Of a stretch of DNA of 39,642 nt, positions 24,149-34,198 are shown piece by piece; position 1 is the stretch's first letter; the number at the start of each line of letters is the position of its first letter. The DNA is from Betaproteobacteria bacterium (GTDB lineage Bacteria > Pseudomonadota > Gammaproteobacteria > Burkholderiales > Casimicrobiaceae), in the NCBI GenBank assembly GCA_016192065.1, contig JACPUX010000053.1, positions 1 to 39,642 of the forward strand, in the 5' to 3' direction. A program made the translations under genes and the position numbers. The notes under the pieces are model-generated. The model had not been told where the DNA came from and searched no databases. It saw only the letters and a program-made list of their open reading frames with translations.

Positions 24149-27100
24149 TCACCCTAGGGTAAAGAACATTTCGGTGCCCTGCTCGGGGGCGCTCTGCGCC
24201 CAGATGCGCCCACCATGCATGCGCACCACCCTTTGCGCGGTGGCCAGCCCGATGCCGGTGCCTTCGAACTGGTCACGGTGATGCAAGCGTTCGAAGGGGG
24301 CAAACAACCGGTCGGCATACTTCATGTCGAAGCCCGCCCCGTTGTCGCTGATTCGGTATACCACCGCGCCATCCATCACCTGCGCGGTAAAGCCGATTTC
24401 GGCCAGGGGTTTCTTGGCGGTGAACTTCCAGGCATTGCCGAGAAGGTTTTCCAGCAGTACCCGCAAGAGCTTGGGATCGCCACGCACATAGAGCCCGGCC
24501 GCGACATTAACCGCCACGCGCCGCTGCGGTTGCCCTTGTTGCAGCGCATCGAACACCAGCCGCGCCACTTCCGACAGATCGAGATCCTGCCGGGTCACGC
24601 CACCACGGGTGACCATGGACAAGCGCAAGAGGTCGTCGATCAGTTCGCTCATGCGCTGGCAGCCAGCGCGCACCCGATCGAAATACGCCTGGGCTTCGCC
24701 GTCCAGACGCTCGCGATAGCGCTGGCTGATGATCTGGGTAAAGCCGTCGATGGTGCGCAAGGGGGCGCGCAGATCGTGCGACACCGAGTAGGAGAAGGCC
24801 TCGAGCTCCTTGTTGGCGGCTTCGAGCTGCGCGGTGCGCTCCTTGACGCGTTCCTCCAGCGAAACCTGGGCAACCTTGATCACTTCCTCGTCCTGGGCGC
24901 GCTCCAGTGCCAGCGCCGCCAGCGCTGAGCCCACGGACAAGAGCTGCACGTCCAAAGTTGGGGGCCGCATGGGTTTGGCGTAGTAGACCGCCAGCGTCCC
25001 GAGCACATCGCCACGGCGACCCAGAATCGGTACTGAGGTGCAGGCCATCAGCCCACTCTCCAAGGCGGCCGTGCGATGTTTGGCCCAAAGCGGATCGGCG
25101 GCGATGTCGGAGACCACCACCGGCTCGCGACGAAACGCCGCCGTGCCACAGGAACCCTCACCCTCGCCGATGGCGAGGGTCTCGGTGACGCGCTGAAATT
25201 CGTGCGGCAAACTCGGGCAGGGACCCAGGCGCAGGGTTCCCCCATGCTCCGCAACCCGGAAGAGCCCGCACCAGCCGGTCTCCATCTCGCTCTCCAGGGC
25301 CTGCACGAGCGTGTAGAGCGTGAACTCCAGGTCGCCACCGGTGGCCACCCGTTCAAAGGTGCGGTTTTGCAGACTGAGCAGCCCTTCGGCCTGACGTCGC
25401 TCGGTGATATCCACGCCCGAGCCAACGAAGCCCAGGTCGCGCCCGTCCTCGGCGCGGCGCGGCGCGCCCGACAGCAAGAGCCAGCGCACCGCGCCATCGC
25501 CGCGCCGCACCCGGCATTCGATCCGGAAGACTTCGCCGCAGGTTTGCGCTTCGGCGAGCGAGCGCTCCAGGGTCTGACGATCCTGCGCCAGCACCAGATG
25601 CGCCCAGGACTCGGTCTCGGCGTGCCGGTCCAGCCCGGCGACGAACTCGGCGAGTTGGGCGTTAATGTAGCTGAAGCGACCCTCGGCATCAGCAAGCCAG
25701 ATCATCACCGGAGCGGCATCGGCCATGGCGCGAAAGCGCGCCTCGCTTTCGCGCAGCGAGAACTCGGCCTGGCGCTGCGCGGTGATGTCGGTGATGCCGC
25801 CGATGCGCCGGTACACCTTGCCTGCTTCGTCGTAGAGCACCACACCGCGGTCCACCACGTAGGCGTAGCTGCCGTCGGCGCGGGCGAAGCGGTATTCGGC
25901 ATTCATGTGCGGACTCTCGGCGGCAATGGCGGCGGCATAACCCGCCATCACTCGCTCGCGATCCTCGGGCGCGACCCGATCGAGCCACCAGTCGGTGCTG
26001 AGGTCCTGGCCGGCCACGCGATAGCCGAAAATTTCGTCGATGCCTTCGGTCCAGCGCGTGCTGCCGCTGTCCTCATCATGGTCCCAGATCGCGCTGACCG
26101 TGGCTTGGGCGACCACGCGGTAGCGATCTTCCGCCAGATGCAGGGCCTCGGAGAGCTTGATGATCTCGGTGACATCGCGCGCGGTGCCGTGATAACCGGT
26201 GAACGCGCCAGCGGCGTCGAACAGCGGTTCACCGCTGATGCTGATGTAGCGCAGGCCGTTGCGCTGCTGCCGGGCCAGTACCAGGTCGCGAAAGGGCTGG
26301 CGCGCCGCGAGAAGCTCGCGGTGACGCGCCCAGACCTCCGGGGTGACGCCGATCCAGGGCAAATCCCAGCGATGGCGTCCCAGATAGGGCGCGCCGTCGA
26401 AATCCGTGCCGCCGTCGGCGGCGACCAATTCGGTGAAACGCAGCTCTTGGTCCTGAGCCCAATACCAGTTGGCGGCGGTATTCACCAAAGAGCGAAAGCG
26501 CTCCTCGCTTTCCCGCGCCGCCATTTCGGCGAGAATCTCCCGGGTGATGGTCCGGCCGACCCCGCGATAGCCGGTGAAGCGCCCCGCTTGGTCGAAGATC
26601 GGATTGCCGCTGGTGGCGAAATAGATCTTCTTGCCGTCGGCGCGCAAGCGTACATAGACCAGCTCGCGAAACGGCTCGTGCGCATCCAAGGCACGCCGGT
26701 GCTCGGATTCACTGACGCTCAGGAACTGGGTCGCCAGTTCAAAGCGGGTCTTGCCCAGGGCCATGGCCGGAATCACTCCGCCGCGCGCCGCGCCCTCGGA
26801 AAAATAGGTGAAGCGAAACTGCTCGTCCTGCTCCCAGGCGTAGTCGGTGGACAGTTCGATCAATTCACGGTGCCGCCGCTCGGCCGCCTCCAGCTCGGCG
26901 ATGCGGGCGGCCTGTTCGGCCAGGCGTGGGTCGCTGGCCGGCGGCTCGGACGCGCGCGCCGTCGCGGCAATGCGTCCCCGCTGCAGCGCCACCGCAGCAC
27001 ACCACGCGGCTGCCGCGCCACCGATCGCGGCGACCAAGGCGGACCCCAGCGCGTCCAGCGGCAAGACATAAAAGCCCAGCACGGCGATCGCGGCGACGCC

Positions 27101-27163
27101 GCCCGCGATCCATGCCGATCGCGCTGGAAGTGACTCTGTGACGGCTGGAATCCCGGCGGGCAT
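24149..27163 (-). CDS. Membrane histidine kinase with four PAS domains and a GAF domain
   Basis: 1004 residues from ATG at 27163; the longer frame would overlap the upstream chemoreceptor gene. Two membrane helices lie at ~16-60 (WIAGGVAAIAVLGFYVL and ALVAAIGGAAAAWCAAVAL). About four PAS domains follow (~105-600), each ending in the PAC-type YRGVGRTIT, YHGTARDVT, IGGITDIT and VGSGVDIT. A GAF domain lies at ~615-770, then a coiled coil, then the HisKA domain with the phospho-histidine in YSVSHDLRAPL (about residue 795), and the ATPase (N box LLGNAWKF, G1 DNGAGFD). The kinase core is of the phytochrome-like class. The PAS ligands are unknown. The start has only a weak ribosome binding site. Confidence 0.9.
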   Translation of the reverse strand: MPAGIPAVTESLPARSAWIAGGVAAIAVLGFYVLPLDALGSALVAAIGGAAAAWCAAVALQRGRIAATARASEPPASDPRLAEQAARIAELEAAERRHRELIELSTDYAWEQDEQFRFTYFSEGAARGGVIPAMALGKTRFELATQFLSVSESEHRRALDAHEPFRELVYVRLRADGKKIYFATSGNPIFDQAGRFTGYRGVGRTITREILAEMAARESEERFRSLVNTAANWYWAQDQELRFTELVAADGGTDFDGAPYLGRHRWDLPWIGVTPEVWARHRELLAARQPFRDLVLARQQRNGLRYISISGEPLFDAAGAFTGYHGTARDVTEIIKLSEALHLAEDRYRVVAQATVSAIWDHDEDSGSTRWTEGIDEIFGYRVAGQDLSTDWWLDRVAPEDRERVMAGYAAAIAAESPHMNAEYRFARADGSYAYVVDRGVVLYDEAGKVYRRIGGITDITAQRQAEFSLRESEARFRAMADAAPVMIWLADAEGRFSYINAQLAEFVAGLDRHAETESWAHLVLAQDRQTLERSLAEAQTCGEVFRIECRVRRGDGAVRWLLLSGAPRRAEDGRDLGFVGSGVDITERRQAEGLLSLQNRTFERVATGGDLEFTLYTLVQALESEMETGWCGLFRVAEHGGTLRLGPCPSLPHEFQRVTETLAIGEGEGSCGTAAFRREPVVVSDIAADPLWAKHRTAALESGLMACTSVPILGRRGDVLGTLAVYYAKPMRPPTLDVQLLSVGSALAALALERAQDEEVIKVAQVSLEERVKERTAQLEAANKELEAFSYSVSHDLRAPLRTIDGFTQIISQRYRERLDGEAQAYFDRVRAGCQRMSELIDDLLRLSMVTRGGVTRQDLDLSEVARLVFDALQQGQPQRRVAVNVAAGLYVRGDPKLLRVLLENLLGNAWKFTAKKPLAEIGFTAQVMDGAVVYRISDNGAGFDMKYADRLFAPFERLHHRDQFEGTGIGLATAQRVVRMHGGRIWAQSAPEQGTEMFFTLG

Positions 27164-27194
27164 CGGAATCGGCTGGTGTTCACCTGAGCAGGGC

Positions 27195-27219
27195 GCGCGC
27201 GGGCGAGACACCCGCGCGC
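27195..27219. other. GC-only stem-loop between MCP and kinase genes
   Basis: GCGCGCGGG (27195-27203) pairs with CCCGCGCGC (27211-27219) over nine bases with a 7-base loop. It lies in the 83-base gap after the chemoreceptor stop. No T-run follows, so it could reduce read-through or protect the upstream mRNA end. Confidence 0.5.
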
Positions 27220-27246
27220 CGGCAAAGTGTACCAGTATTCCGGCGC

Positions 27247-29079
27247 TTAACGTTCGAGCAGGGAATGCGGATCGAAGCCTACCCGCAGGCAGCCCCAATG
27301 ACGGCCGCCGATGTAGATGGGCATGGACAGATCATTGAGGATTTCGCCGGTGTCCCGCGAGTAGGTTTGCAGCAGGAAGGATTGCGTGTTCTTGGCGCTG
27401 CGCAGCCCGGTGGGGTCATTGAAAATGCGCTTGTCGCGACTGGTGATCAGGTCCTTGTCATGGTTGCCGGTCACCGGTTGCGAGAACTTGCTGTTGTGGG
27501 TCGGGGCGTAGCCGTTCTCATCCGTGCATAAGGCGTAGGCGCCGCCTGGAATCTCGCCGGCGATGCGATCGTAGGTGCCTTGCAGCTCGCGGGCGAAACT
27601 GTCGTCATACGCGGTGCGGTATTTCTGCGGTTTGGTATTGGCGATGGGCTGGTAATTGCGGTCGAAGACATTGAGGCCGCGCTCCTGCATCGCCAGGATA
27701 GCGGCCTGGATGGCGTTGCGTGCGGTCTCCACTTGCGCCACCACGGTGTCGAAATTGCCTTTGCCGAGGACGAACTGAGCCAGCAGTTCCTGCGCCTGCT
27801 CGGTCGCCTGCGACAGATCAGAGCTGGAGCGGGTCGAGCCCTCGAGGAACTTGGAGACGCCGTCGGATAGCTCATGGGTCTTCTGCACCGCCTCATACAC
27901 CCGCAGGTTGGTGGCGGTGAGCTGTTCGACGGCGGAGGTAATTTCGTCGAGCTGGGCACCGGTGTGTTCAAAATCGCGCACCATGCTCTCGAACTGCTGC
28001 GCCGACTTGTTGATTACCTCATGGGTGCGATTGGCGTCTTCATTGATTTCACCGGTCTCCCGGGTGGTCTTCTGGACCAGATCGATCATGCCGGTGATCT
28101 TCTGGGAAATCTCGTCGGTGGCGGTATTGACCTTTTCCGCCAGATGTCGCACTTCGTCGGCGACCACGGCAAAGCCGCGGCCCGCCTCGCCCGCCCGTGC
28201 CGCCTCGATCGCGGCATTGAGCGCCAAGAGGTTGGTCTGGTCGGAAATGCCCTTGATCAGCTGCACGATCTGCTTGATGCTCTCGGAATTGTTCGAGAGC
28301 CCCACCACGGTGGTGCTGAAGTTCGACAGCCGGTCGCTGATGCCCTGCACTTTTTGGTTGATCGCCTGCATGTCCATGAGCGATCCGCGGGCCCGGTCCA
28401 GATTGTCGCGGGTCGAGGCGTTGATGGCTTGGGTGTTGCGATTGACGTGCTCGATCGCCGAGGTCGCCTCGGTGCTTGCCGCCAGCACGCTTTGCGCCAG
28501 CACCCCCTGTTCCTTGGCGAGCGCGGCGCTGTCCTTGACCTGCTTGGCGGACTTGGCGGATTCGATGGCGATGGACACGCTCATGTTGCGCACCTTGCCG
28601 ATGATGTCTCTGAGTTTGCGGGCGAATTCATTGTAGTTGCCGGCGAGATCGTGAATTTCTCCGCGCCCGGACAGGGGCAGTTCTTGGGCCAAGTTGCCGC
28701 GACCGTGACTGAGCTCGGTAAATACCTCTGTAATCCGCGCCACCGGGCCCAGGACGGAGCGGCGCATCGACCGTAACCAACCGACAAGAAAAGCGGCGAC
28801 CAGGCCACCCACCAGCCAGCCACCCCACCAGTGGAGCGCGAGCAGGCTCTCCGCCTCGGCGCGGACCGCCGCCGGCAGGTTCGGGGCGCCGAGAGCTTGG
28901 CGTAGGCTCTCGCCTTGCGCATACAAGGCAACGAAATAGATCACTACCGGCAAAAGCACCAACCAGACCAGTGCGAGCCTCATCCTCAGCCCACCCGCCA
29001 AACCTCCCGGCGCGGTCGCGGCGATCAAGTTGGAGTCTGCGGATGTCGGCTGGAAGCCGACTGTGGGGCTAGCGATCAT
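27247..29079 (-). CDS. Methyl-accepting chemotaxis protein with C-terminal sensor-like domain
   Basis: 610 residues, GGAG seven bases before the ATG. Two membrane helices (35-53 and 84-101) enclose only ~30 periplasmic residues, too few for a ligand-binding domain. HAMP follows (~103-158). The signalling hairpin spans ~165-440 with the conserved tip around 290-316 ([20 protein letters not shown]). After it comes an extra ~140-residue domain (~465-610) with [40 protein letters not shown] and [22 protein letters not shown]. That pattern recalls Cache/PAS-like sensors on the wrong end of the protein. There is no terminal CheR-docking pentapeptide. A candidate FliA promoter lies ~70 bases upstream. 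Confidence 0.93.
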   Translation of the reverse strand: MIASPTVGFQPTSADSNLIAATAPGGLAGGLRMRLALVWLVLLPVVIYFVALYAQGESLRQALGAPNLPAAVRAEAESLLALHWWGGWLVGGLVAAFLVGWLRSMRRSVLGPVARITEVFTELSHGRGNLAQELPLSGRGEIHDLAGNYNEFARKLRDIIGKVRNMSVSIAIESAKSAKQVKDSAALAKEQGVLAQSVLAASTEATSAIEHVNRNTQAINASTRDNLDRARGSLMDMQAINQKVQGISDRLSNFSTTVVGLSNNSESIKQIVQLIKGISDQTNLLALNAAIEAARAGEAGRGFAVVADEVRHLAEKVNTATDEISQKITGMIDLVQKTTRETGEINEDANRTHEVINKSAQQFESMVRDFEHTGAQLDEITSAVEQLTATNLRVYEAVQKTHELSDGVSKFLEGSTRSSSDLSQATEQAQELLAQFVLGKGNFDTVVAQVETARNAIQAAILAMQERGLNVFDRNYQPIANTKPQKYRTAYDDSFARELQGTYDRIAGEIPGGAYALCTDENGYAPTHNSKFSQPVTGNHDKDLITSRDKRIFNDPTGLRSAKNTQSFLLQTYSRDTGEILNDLSMPIYIGGRHWGCLRVGFDPHSLLER

Positions 29080-29150
29080 GGGTTGCTCCGAAAGGCGTGT
29101 TGTCCGCCACTGGTGGCACGCTCGGCAAGCGCGTTCCTGGCGTACTGGTG

Positions 29151-29178
29151 ATAACGGATCGGTCGGTGTCGCACTTTA
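29151..29178 (-). promoter_or_regulatory. Candidate FliA promoter for the chemoreceptor gene
   Basis: -35 box TAAAGTGC (29178-29171), 12-base spacer, -10 box TCCGTTAT (29158-29151). It shares the CCGTTA core seen at the other sites. The leader would be about 65 bases. Confidence 0.5.
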
Positions 29179-29306
29179 GGGCCTGGGCAAGAATCTGCGG
29201 CGCCGCCAATTCTTCGGCCAACGATCTGTCTGAACTAGTTTTCACTCGGAGTCCGGCGCCAGGCAGCGAGACTCGCAGGGGCATCAGACAAGCGTGAAAT
29301 TCAGGC

Positions 29307-29333
29307 TAAAGGAATCAAGCGTGCGGTCGTTAC
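29307..29333 (+). promoter_or_regulatory. Weak candidate FliA promoter for the hybrid kinase gene
   Basis: -35 box TAAAGGAA (29307-29314), 11-base spacer, -10 box GTCGTTAC (29326-29333), about 75 bases before the start codon. Ten of 16 positions fit, the weakest of the set. Confidence 0.3.
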
Positions 29334-29409
29334 CGCCATTGAGCATGAACTCTGTCCACTGCCCATCGATCGCGTAAAGAGCCTCCACCTCCGAGCCCAA
29401 AGAACAACG

Positions 29410-32400
29410 ATGAACCTGACCGAATCCGCGCCGCCTTCGCTTCCACCCCATTCGAACCGCCAGGTCACCGGACCCGGGCCCATCGCCAAGAGCGGCCTGG
29501 CACGGACGGAGCGTCGCCTGGTGGCCTTGATCCCGGCCCTGGGCATCGTGGCGACCCTGGGGGGCGTGGCGGCCGCTGGCGACGACCAGCTCACCGCCTA
29601 TTTGATCCTGGGCCTGGGCATCATCGCTACGGCGCTACTGGTGGTGCTCGCCCGCAATTGGTCCGCCCGAGCCCAGGTCCACGAACAAACCGTCAACAGC
29701 GCGCTCGACCAGTTGCGACGGGGGCTCGCGGAACAGGAAGCACTCTGGCGCCAGAACCCGGCCCTGCTCTTTCGCACCGACGCCGGGGGCGTTTGGACGC
29801 AAGTCAATGAAGCGCTCGCCCAGACCTTGCGCACGCCGGCGCCGGACCTTTTGGGCGGTGCCTGGTGGGGGCGGCTGGACCGCCACGATCAGGCGGCGCT
29901 CAGTGTCGGCTGGCAGGAAGCCCTGTCCCAGCGCACCCCGTTCGTCGGACAGTGCCGCTACCTCACCCCCGAGGGCGAAAAACTCTGGCTCGAGGTGGCC
30001 ATCGCACCCCTGGCGGATGCCCCAGGATTCAGCGGCAGCTTGGTGGCGATCGACCGGCAGCGGGCTCTGGCCAGAACCATCACCGAACTCGAAGAGCAGC
30101 GCGACCATGTTCTCGATGCCCTGAACGCGGCGTTCTTCGACTGGAATGTGAGCGAGGCGCAGGTTCGTCTGTCGCGCCAGTGGCTGAAGATCTTGGGCGG
30201 CGCGCCCGAGGCCTGCACCTTGTCGGCACGCGAACTGGAGAGCCTGACCCACCCAGAAGATCGCGGCGCCATCCACGCCCAGGCCGTCGCCGCCATGAAC
30301 GGCGCCACGCCCTTCTATCATGTCGAACACCGGGTACGAAACAACCAGGGACAATGGCTCTGGATCGAAAGCCACGGCAAGGTCGTGGCCCGCGACCCGG
30401 ACGGCAGCGCGCGCCGGATGATCGGCTACAATCTCGAAATATCGTCGAGGAAGCGCCTGGAGGCAGCGCTGCGTGACGCCGAGGCGCACCACGCCCAAGT
30501 ACTCGACGACATGAGCGAGGTGCTGTTCCGCACCGACGCCACCGGCAACTGGACCTATCTCAACGCCACCTGGACGGAGCTGACCGGACACGCGGTGGAC
30601 GAAAGTCTGGGCCGACCAATGCAGCACTTCGTCCACCCCGAGGACCGCCCGGAGATGGTGCATCTGCTGCGTGCCCTCACCGAGGGCAAACTCCTCGAAA
30701 TCCGCCACGAGATCCGCGCCGCCGGCAAGGATGGGTTTGACCGCTGGCTGGAACTGCGCATGCGACCCCTGAAGGATGGCGAAGGCGGACTCCTGGGCGC
30801 TGCCGGCAGCATGCACGACGTCACCGATCGGCACCGCGGCGAACTCGAGTTGCGCCGCGCCAAGGAAAGCGCGGAAAGCGCGAATCGGGTGAAGACCGAT
30901 TTTCTCGCCAACGTCAGCCATGAGATTCGCACCCCCCTGCACGGCATCGTCGGGATGACCGAGCTCCTGCTCGAAGGGCCGCTCGACGAAACTCAGCGCG
31001 AGCATCTGCAACTGATCCGCGGCTCCTCCAACACCCTCTTGCGCACCCTCAACGAAGTGCTGGACTTCTCGCGCATCGAGGCCGGGAAGATGGGCATCGA
31101 GCTGGGCGAGTTCAACCTAAGCCAGGCCCTGCAACAGGTCTCCAAGAGTCACGCCCTGACCGCCGCGCGCAAGGGCCTGGTGCTGCGCCTCAAAGTCGCT
31201 CCGGAAGTTCCGGAAGCATTGACCGGCGACGCCAAACGTCTGGAACAGGTGCTCGACCACTTGCTCGACAACGCGGTTAAATTCACCACCAAAGGTGAAA
31301 TCGAACTGGCGGTGCAGGTGCGCGCCGAACTCTCCGAAAGGGTGATGCTGGAATTCGTGGTCCGCGACACCGGCAGCGGCTTCAGCGGCCAGCAGCGCGA
31401 CACCTTGTTCAACGCCTTCTCGCACGCGGCACGTTCGGGCGACATGAAGAAAAGCGGCGTCGGCCTGGGACTGGCGATTTGCAAGCGCCTGGCGGAAATG
31501 ATGGGGGGCGAGGTCTGGGCCGAATCCGCCCCCGGGCGGGGCAGCACCTTTCACTTCACCGCCCGCTTCTATCGCCCCAACCCGCTGGTTGGCCGCGCCA
31601 TGGCGCTGCCCGCGACCAGCGTCCGGGAGCAGCCCAAGCCGAGCCACAGCACCGGGCTCAGCATCCTGTTGGTGGAAGACGACGAGCTCAACCAGAAAGT
31701 CGCCGCCAGCGTGCTCAGAAGCCTGGGGCACTACCCCACGGCGGTGGGCAACGGGGCAGATGCCATCGTCGCCTGGGAGACCACCCGCTACGATCTGGTG
31801 ATCATGGACCTGCAACTGCCCCTGATGGGCGGCATCGAAGCGGCGCGCTACATTCGCGCGAAAGAAGCGGCGCGCGGCGGCCATCAGCCGATCATCGCCA
31901 TGACCGCGCACGCCGAGAGCGACTTCCGCACGCGCTGCCAGGAAGTCGCCATCGACGACTTCCTGGTCAAGCCGGTGGAAAAGGACACCCTCGCCGCCGC
32001 CGTCGATCGCGCCGCCGCGCTGCTTCAGGCGCCCCGCGGCGAGCCAGTGCGGCGCAATCCGGCGCACGCGACCCTGGACCTCGAAGGCGCGCGCGCCCGC
32101 ATCAACAACGACGAAGCGATGTTCCGCAAGATCCTCGAACTCTTCCGCCTGGGCTATGAGCAACCCCTGTCGCGCTGCCGCGCCGCAGTGGCGCAGGGCG
32201 ATGGCCAAGCCCTGGCGCTGGCCGCCCACAACCTCAAGGGCATGGCCGGCAACATCGGCGCCAATGCGCTGCGCGCCGCCGCCTCGCAACTGGAGCGCCA
32301 GGCCCGCGAAGCGCGCCGGGAGACTTTTGGCGAGGGCTTCAAAGCGCTCGAACTGGCACTGGCCGAGGTACTGCCCGAAGTAGACCGGGAATTGGCGCCG

Positions 32401-32427
32401 GACCACCTCAACGCCGCCGCCTCCTGA
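29410..32427 (+). CDS. Hybrid histidine kinase (PAS x3, HisKA, ATPase, receiver, Hpt)
   Basis: 1005 residues. Two membrane helices (~35-52 and ~58-78; LVALIPALGIVATLGGVAA and LTAYLILGLGIIATALLVVL) with hardly any periplasmic loop. Three PAS/PAC domains span ~100-470. HisKA carries H504 in FLANVSHEIRTPLHG. The ATPase lies at ~600-720 (LLDNAVKF, DTGSGF, GVGLGLAICKRLAEMMGG). The receiver (~750-870) carries D800 in IMDLQLPLMGG. The Hpt domain at the end carries H940 in AAHNLKGMAGN. This is a complete His-Asp-His relay of the BarA/ArcB type that needs an external regulator. The next operon encodes one candidate, NarL-like. The ribosome binding site is weak. Confidence 0.93.
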   Translation: MNLTESAPPSLPPHSNRQVTGPGPIAKSGLARTERRLVALIPALGIVATLGGVAAAGDDQLTAYLILGLGIIATALLVVLARNWSARAQVHEQTVNSALDQLRRGLAEQEALWRQNPALLFRTDAGGVWTQVNEALAQTLRTPAPDLLGGAWWGRLDRHDQAALSVGWQEALSQRTPFVGQCRYLTPEGEKLWLEVAIAPLADAPGFSGSLVAIDRQRALARTITELEEQRDHVLDALNAAFFDWNVSEAQVRLSRQWLKILGGAPEACTLSARELESLTHPEDRGAIHAQAVAAMNGATPFYHVEHRVRNNQGQWLWIESHGKVVARDPDGSARRMIGYNLEISSRKRLEAALRDAEAHHAQVLDDMSEVLFRTDATGNWTYLNATWTELTGHAVDESLGRPMQHFVHPEDRPEMVHLLRALTEGKLLEIRHEIRAAGKDGFDRWLELRMRPLKDGEGGLLGAAGSMHDVTDRHRGELELRRAKESAESANRVKTDFLANVSHEIRTPLHGIVGMTELLLEGPLDETQREHLQLIRGSSNTLLRTLNEVLDFSRIEAGKMGIELGEFNLSQALQQVSKSHALTAARKGLVLRLKVAPEVPEALTGDAKRLEQVLDHLLDNAVKFTTKGEIELAVQVRAELSERVMLEFVVRDTGSGFSGQQRDTLFNAFSHAARSGDMKKSGVGLGLAICKRLAEMMGGEVWAESAPGRGSTFHFTARFYRPNPLVGRAMALPATSVREQPKPSHSTGLSILLVEDDELNQKVAASVLRSLGHYPTAVGNGADAIVAWETTRYDLVIMDLQLPLMGGIEAARYIRAKEAARGGHQPIIAMTAHAESDFRTRCQEVAIDDFLVKPVEKDTLAAAVDRAAALLQAPRGEPVRRNPAHATLDLEGARARINNDEAMFRKILELFRLGYEQPLSRCRAAVAQGDGQALALAAHNLKGMAGNIGANALRAAASQLERQAREARRETFGEGFKALELALAEVLPEVDRELAPDHLNAAAS

Positions 32428-32600
32428 TTCCACGCCGTGGCAAAGCGGTTTGGCGCCGCCCTACCGACGCAGGCCGCCGAGGAGCCCGTCACACCGCCGA
32501 GGGCCGGTGCCCAGGTGGTTGAATTTCCTGGAATCCGGCATTCGCTGGTCGGACGAATCGTGAATTGATCGGCTTCTGTCCAGCCGCGTTCCACGCCCGG

Positions 32601-32630
32601 TTTACGCAACAAGGACATTTTGCGTATCAT
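32601..32630 (+). promoter_or_regulatory. Sigma-70-like promoter for the NarX/NarL-type pair
   Basis: TTTACG (32601-32606), 18-base spacer, TATCAT (32625-32630). Four of six and five of six positions fit the consensus. Transcription would start near 32637, after the first ATG of the frame (32629), which argues for the ATG at 32686 as the start. Confidence 0.5.
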
Positions 32631-32685
32631 GTCCCGGAAGTCACAACAAGCTCCTGGAGGAGACCGGCCCAAGCGCCGGGCAGGC

Positions 32686-34185
32686 ATGAGCAAAGAACTA
32701 CGGGTATTGTTCATTGAGGATTCCGAGGACGACGTCTTGCTGCTCGCCTCGCGTTTCGCCGCGGCGGGCTACGACCTCACGCAAAGGCGGGTCGATTCCG
32801 CGACCGGCGTGCGCGCGGCCCTGTCCGACCAGAACTGGGATCTGATCCTCTGCGATCACAATATGCCCGGTTTCAACTCCAACCAGGCCCTGGGCATCCT
32901 TCAGGAATTGGGCGTGGACACGCCCTTCATCATCGTTTCCGGCATGATCGGCGAAGAGGCCGCGGTCGAGGGCATGCGGGCCGGCGCCAGCGACTACCTG
33001 ATGAAGGACAAGCTCAAGCGCCTGGTACCCGCGGCCGAACGCGCGATCTATTCCGCCCAGGTGCGCCGCGCCCATCGCCACGCCCGCCTGGCCCTGGTGG
33101 AAACCGAGGCCCGGCTGTCGCTGATCGCCGCCAATATCCCCGGCATGATTTTCCAGCTCACCCGCGGGCGCGACCACAAACTGCACTTCATTTACGTGAG
33201 CGAAGGCTGCCAGACGCTCTTGGGCGTTCCCGCCGGCATGCTGCTGGAAAGTGCCGACAACTTCCTCGCGCTGATCGTCGAGGAGGATCGCGACGCCTAC
33301 CATCGCAGCCTCGAAACCTCGGCCACCGAGTTATCGACCTGGAACTGGGAAGGCCGGGTGCGCTACGAATATTCCGGCACCGAAAAATGGGTGAACTGGC
33401 GCTCCAGTCCGCGGGGCTTGGACGACGGCCGGGTGGTGTGGGACGGCATCGTCTGGAATGTCACCCAAAGCAAGCTCGCCGAATCGGAACTGCGCGAATC
33501 TCGGGCCACACTTTCGCAGCTCACCTCGCACCTGAACCAAGTGCGCGAGGAAGAGCGCAAGCGGCTATCGCGCGAAATCCACGACGACATCGGCGGCATG
33601 CTCACCGCGCTCAAGATCGACGTTGCCTGGATCAAGTCACGCGCCACGTCCGAGAGCGCCGAATTTCAGGAAAAGATCGAGGGTCTCGACACCCTGATCG
33701 GCCAGATCATGACCGCCACCAGCCGCATCGCCCGCGATTTGCGGCCCGGCATCCTGGACTACGGCCTGGTCGCCTCGATCGAATGGCTGGCGTCCGATTT
33801 CGCCAAGCACTCGGGGATTTCCTGTCACCTGCGGTGCAGCGAAGAGGACATCGACCTTGACCCCGACATCGCCGCGGCGGTCTTCCGCATTTGCCAGGAG
33901 AGCCTGACCAATATCGCCAAGCACGCTCAGGCCAGCGAGGCGGTGATCTGGCTGGCGCGCGAACCGGAAGCGCTGTCGCTGGAAATCCGCGACAACGGCC
34001 GCGGCATCGCCATGCAAGACATGCAGCGGCCGCGCGCCTTCGGCATCATCGGCATGAACGAGCGAATCAGGCAGTTCGGCGGCACCCTGGAACTGATCGG
34101 CGCACCCGGCGGCGGCACCAGCGTGGTGGTGCATCTACCCCTCAGTCTGGCGGGCGCCGCCGAGAAGCAAATCCCCTTGTTGTGA
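32686..34185 (+). CDS. Receiver-PAS-histidine kinase of the NarX/DegS class
   Basis: 500 residues from ATG at 32686 (homologous receivers begin here with ELRVLFIEDSEDDVLLL). The N-terminal receiver (~1-120) has its aspartate in LILCDHNMPGF, close in style to the receiver of the EAL protein. A PAS domain lies at ~135-260. The HisKA_3 domain carries the phospho-histidine in RLSREIHDDIGGML, and the ATPase follows with FRICQESLTNIAKHA and IRDNGRGI. There is no membrane helix, so it works in the cytosol. The NarL-like regulator gene starts 13 bases after its stop codon and is the obvious target. Confidence 0.92.
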   Translation: MSKELRVLFIEDSEDDVLLLASRFAAAGYDLTQRRVDSATGVRAALSDQNWDLILCDHNMPGFNSNQALGILQELGVDTPFIIVSGMIGEEAAVEGMRAGASDYLMKDKLKRLVPAAERAIYSAQVRRAHRHARLALVETEARLSLIAANIPGMIFQLTRGRDHKLHFIYVSEGCQTLLGVPAGMLLESADNFLALIVEEDRDAYHRSLETSATELSTWNWEGRVRYEYSGTEKWVNWRSSPRGLDDGRVVWDGIVWNVTQSKLAESELRESRATLSQLTSHLNQVREEERKRLSREIHDDIGGMLTALKIDVAWIKSRATSESAEFQEKIEGLDTLIGQIMTATSRIARDLRPGILDYGLVASIEWLASDFAKHSGISCHLRCSEEDIDLDPDIAAAVFRICQESLTNIAKHAQASEAVIWLAREPEALSLEIRDNGRGIAMQDMQRPRAFGIIGMNERIRQFGGTLELIGAPGGGTSVVVHLPLSLAGAAEKQIPLL

Positions 34186-34198
34186 GGCGATTCGGACC

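Larger units (their letters stand above)
29080..29409. other. Divergent promoter region
   Basis: 330 bases between the chemoreceptor (minus) and the hybrid kinase (plus), with no gene. It contains one FliA-type promoter for each direction (29151-29178 minus and 29307-29333 plus), annotated separately. No other structure stands out. Confidence 0.6.

Noticed and set aside
27164..27298. Longer N-terminus for the multi-PAS kinase
   Set aside because: It would overlap the chemoreceptor coding sequence and a strong stem-loop, and the residues look random.
32629..32685. Upstream ATG for the receiver-PAS kinase
   Set aside because: The best promoter covers this ATG, and the extra residues (rich in Arg, Lys and Pro) do not belong to the receiver fold.
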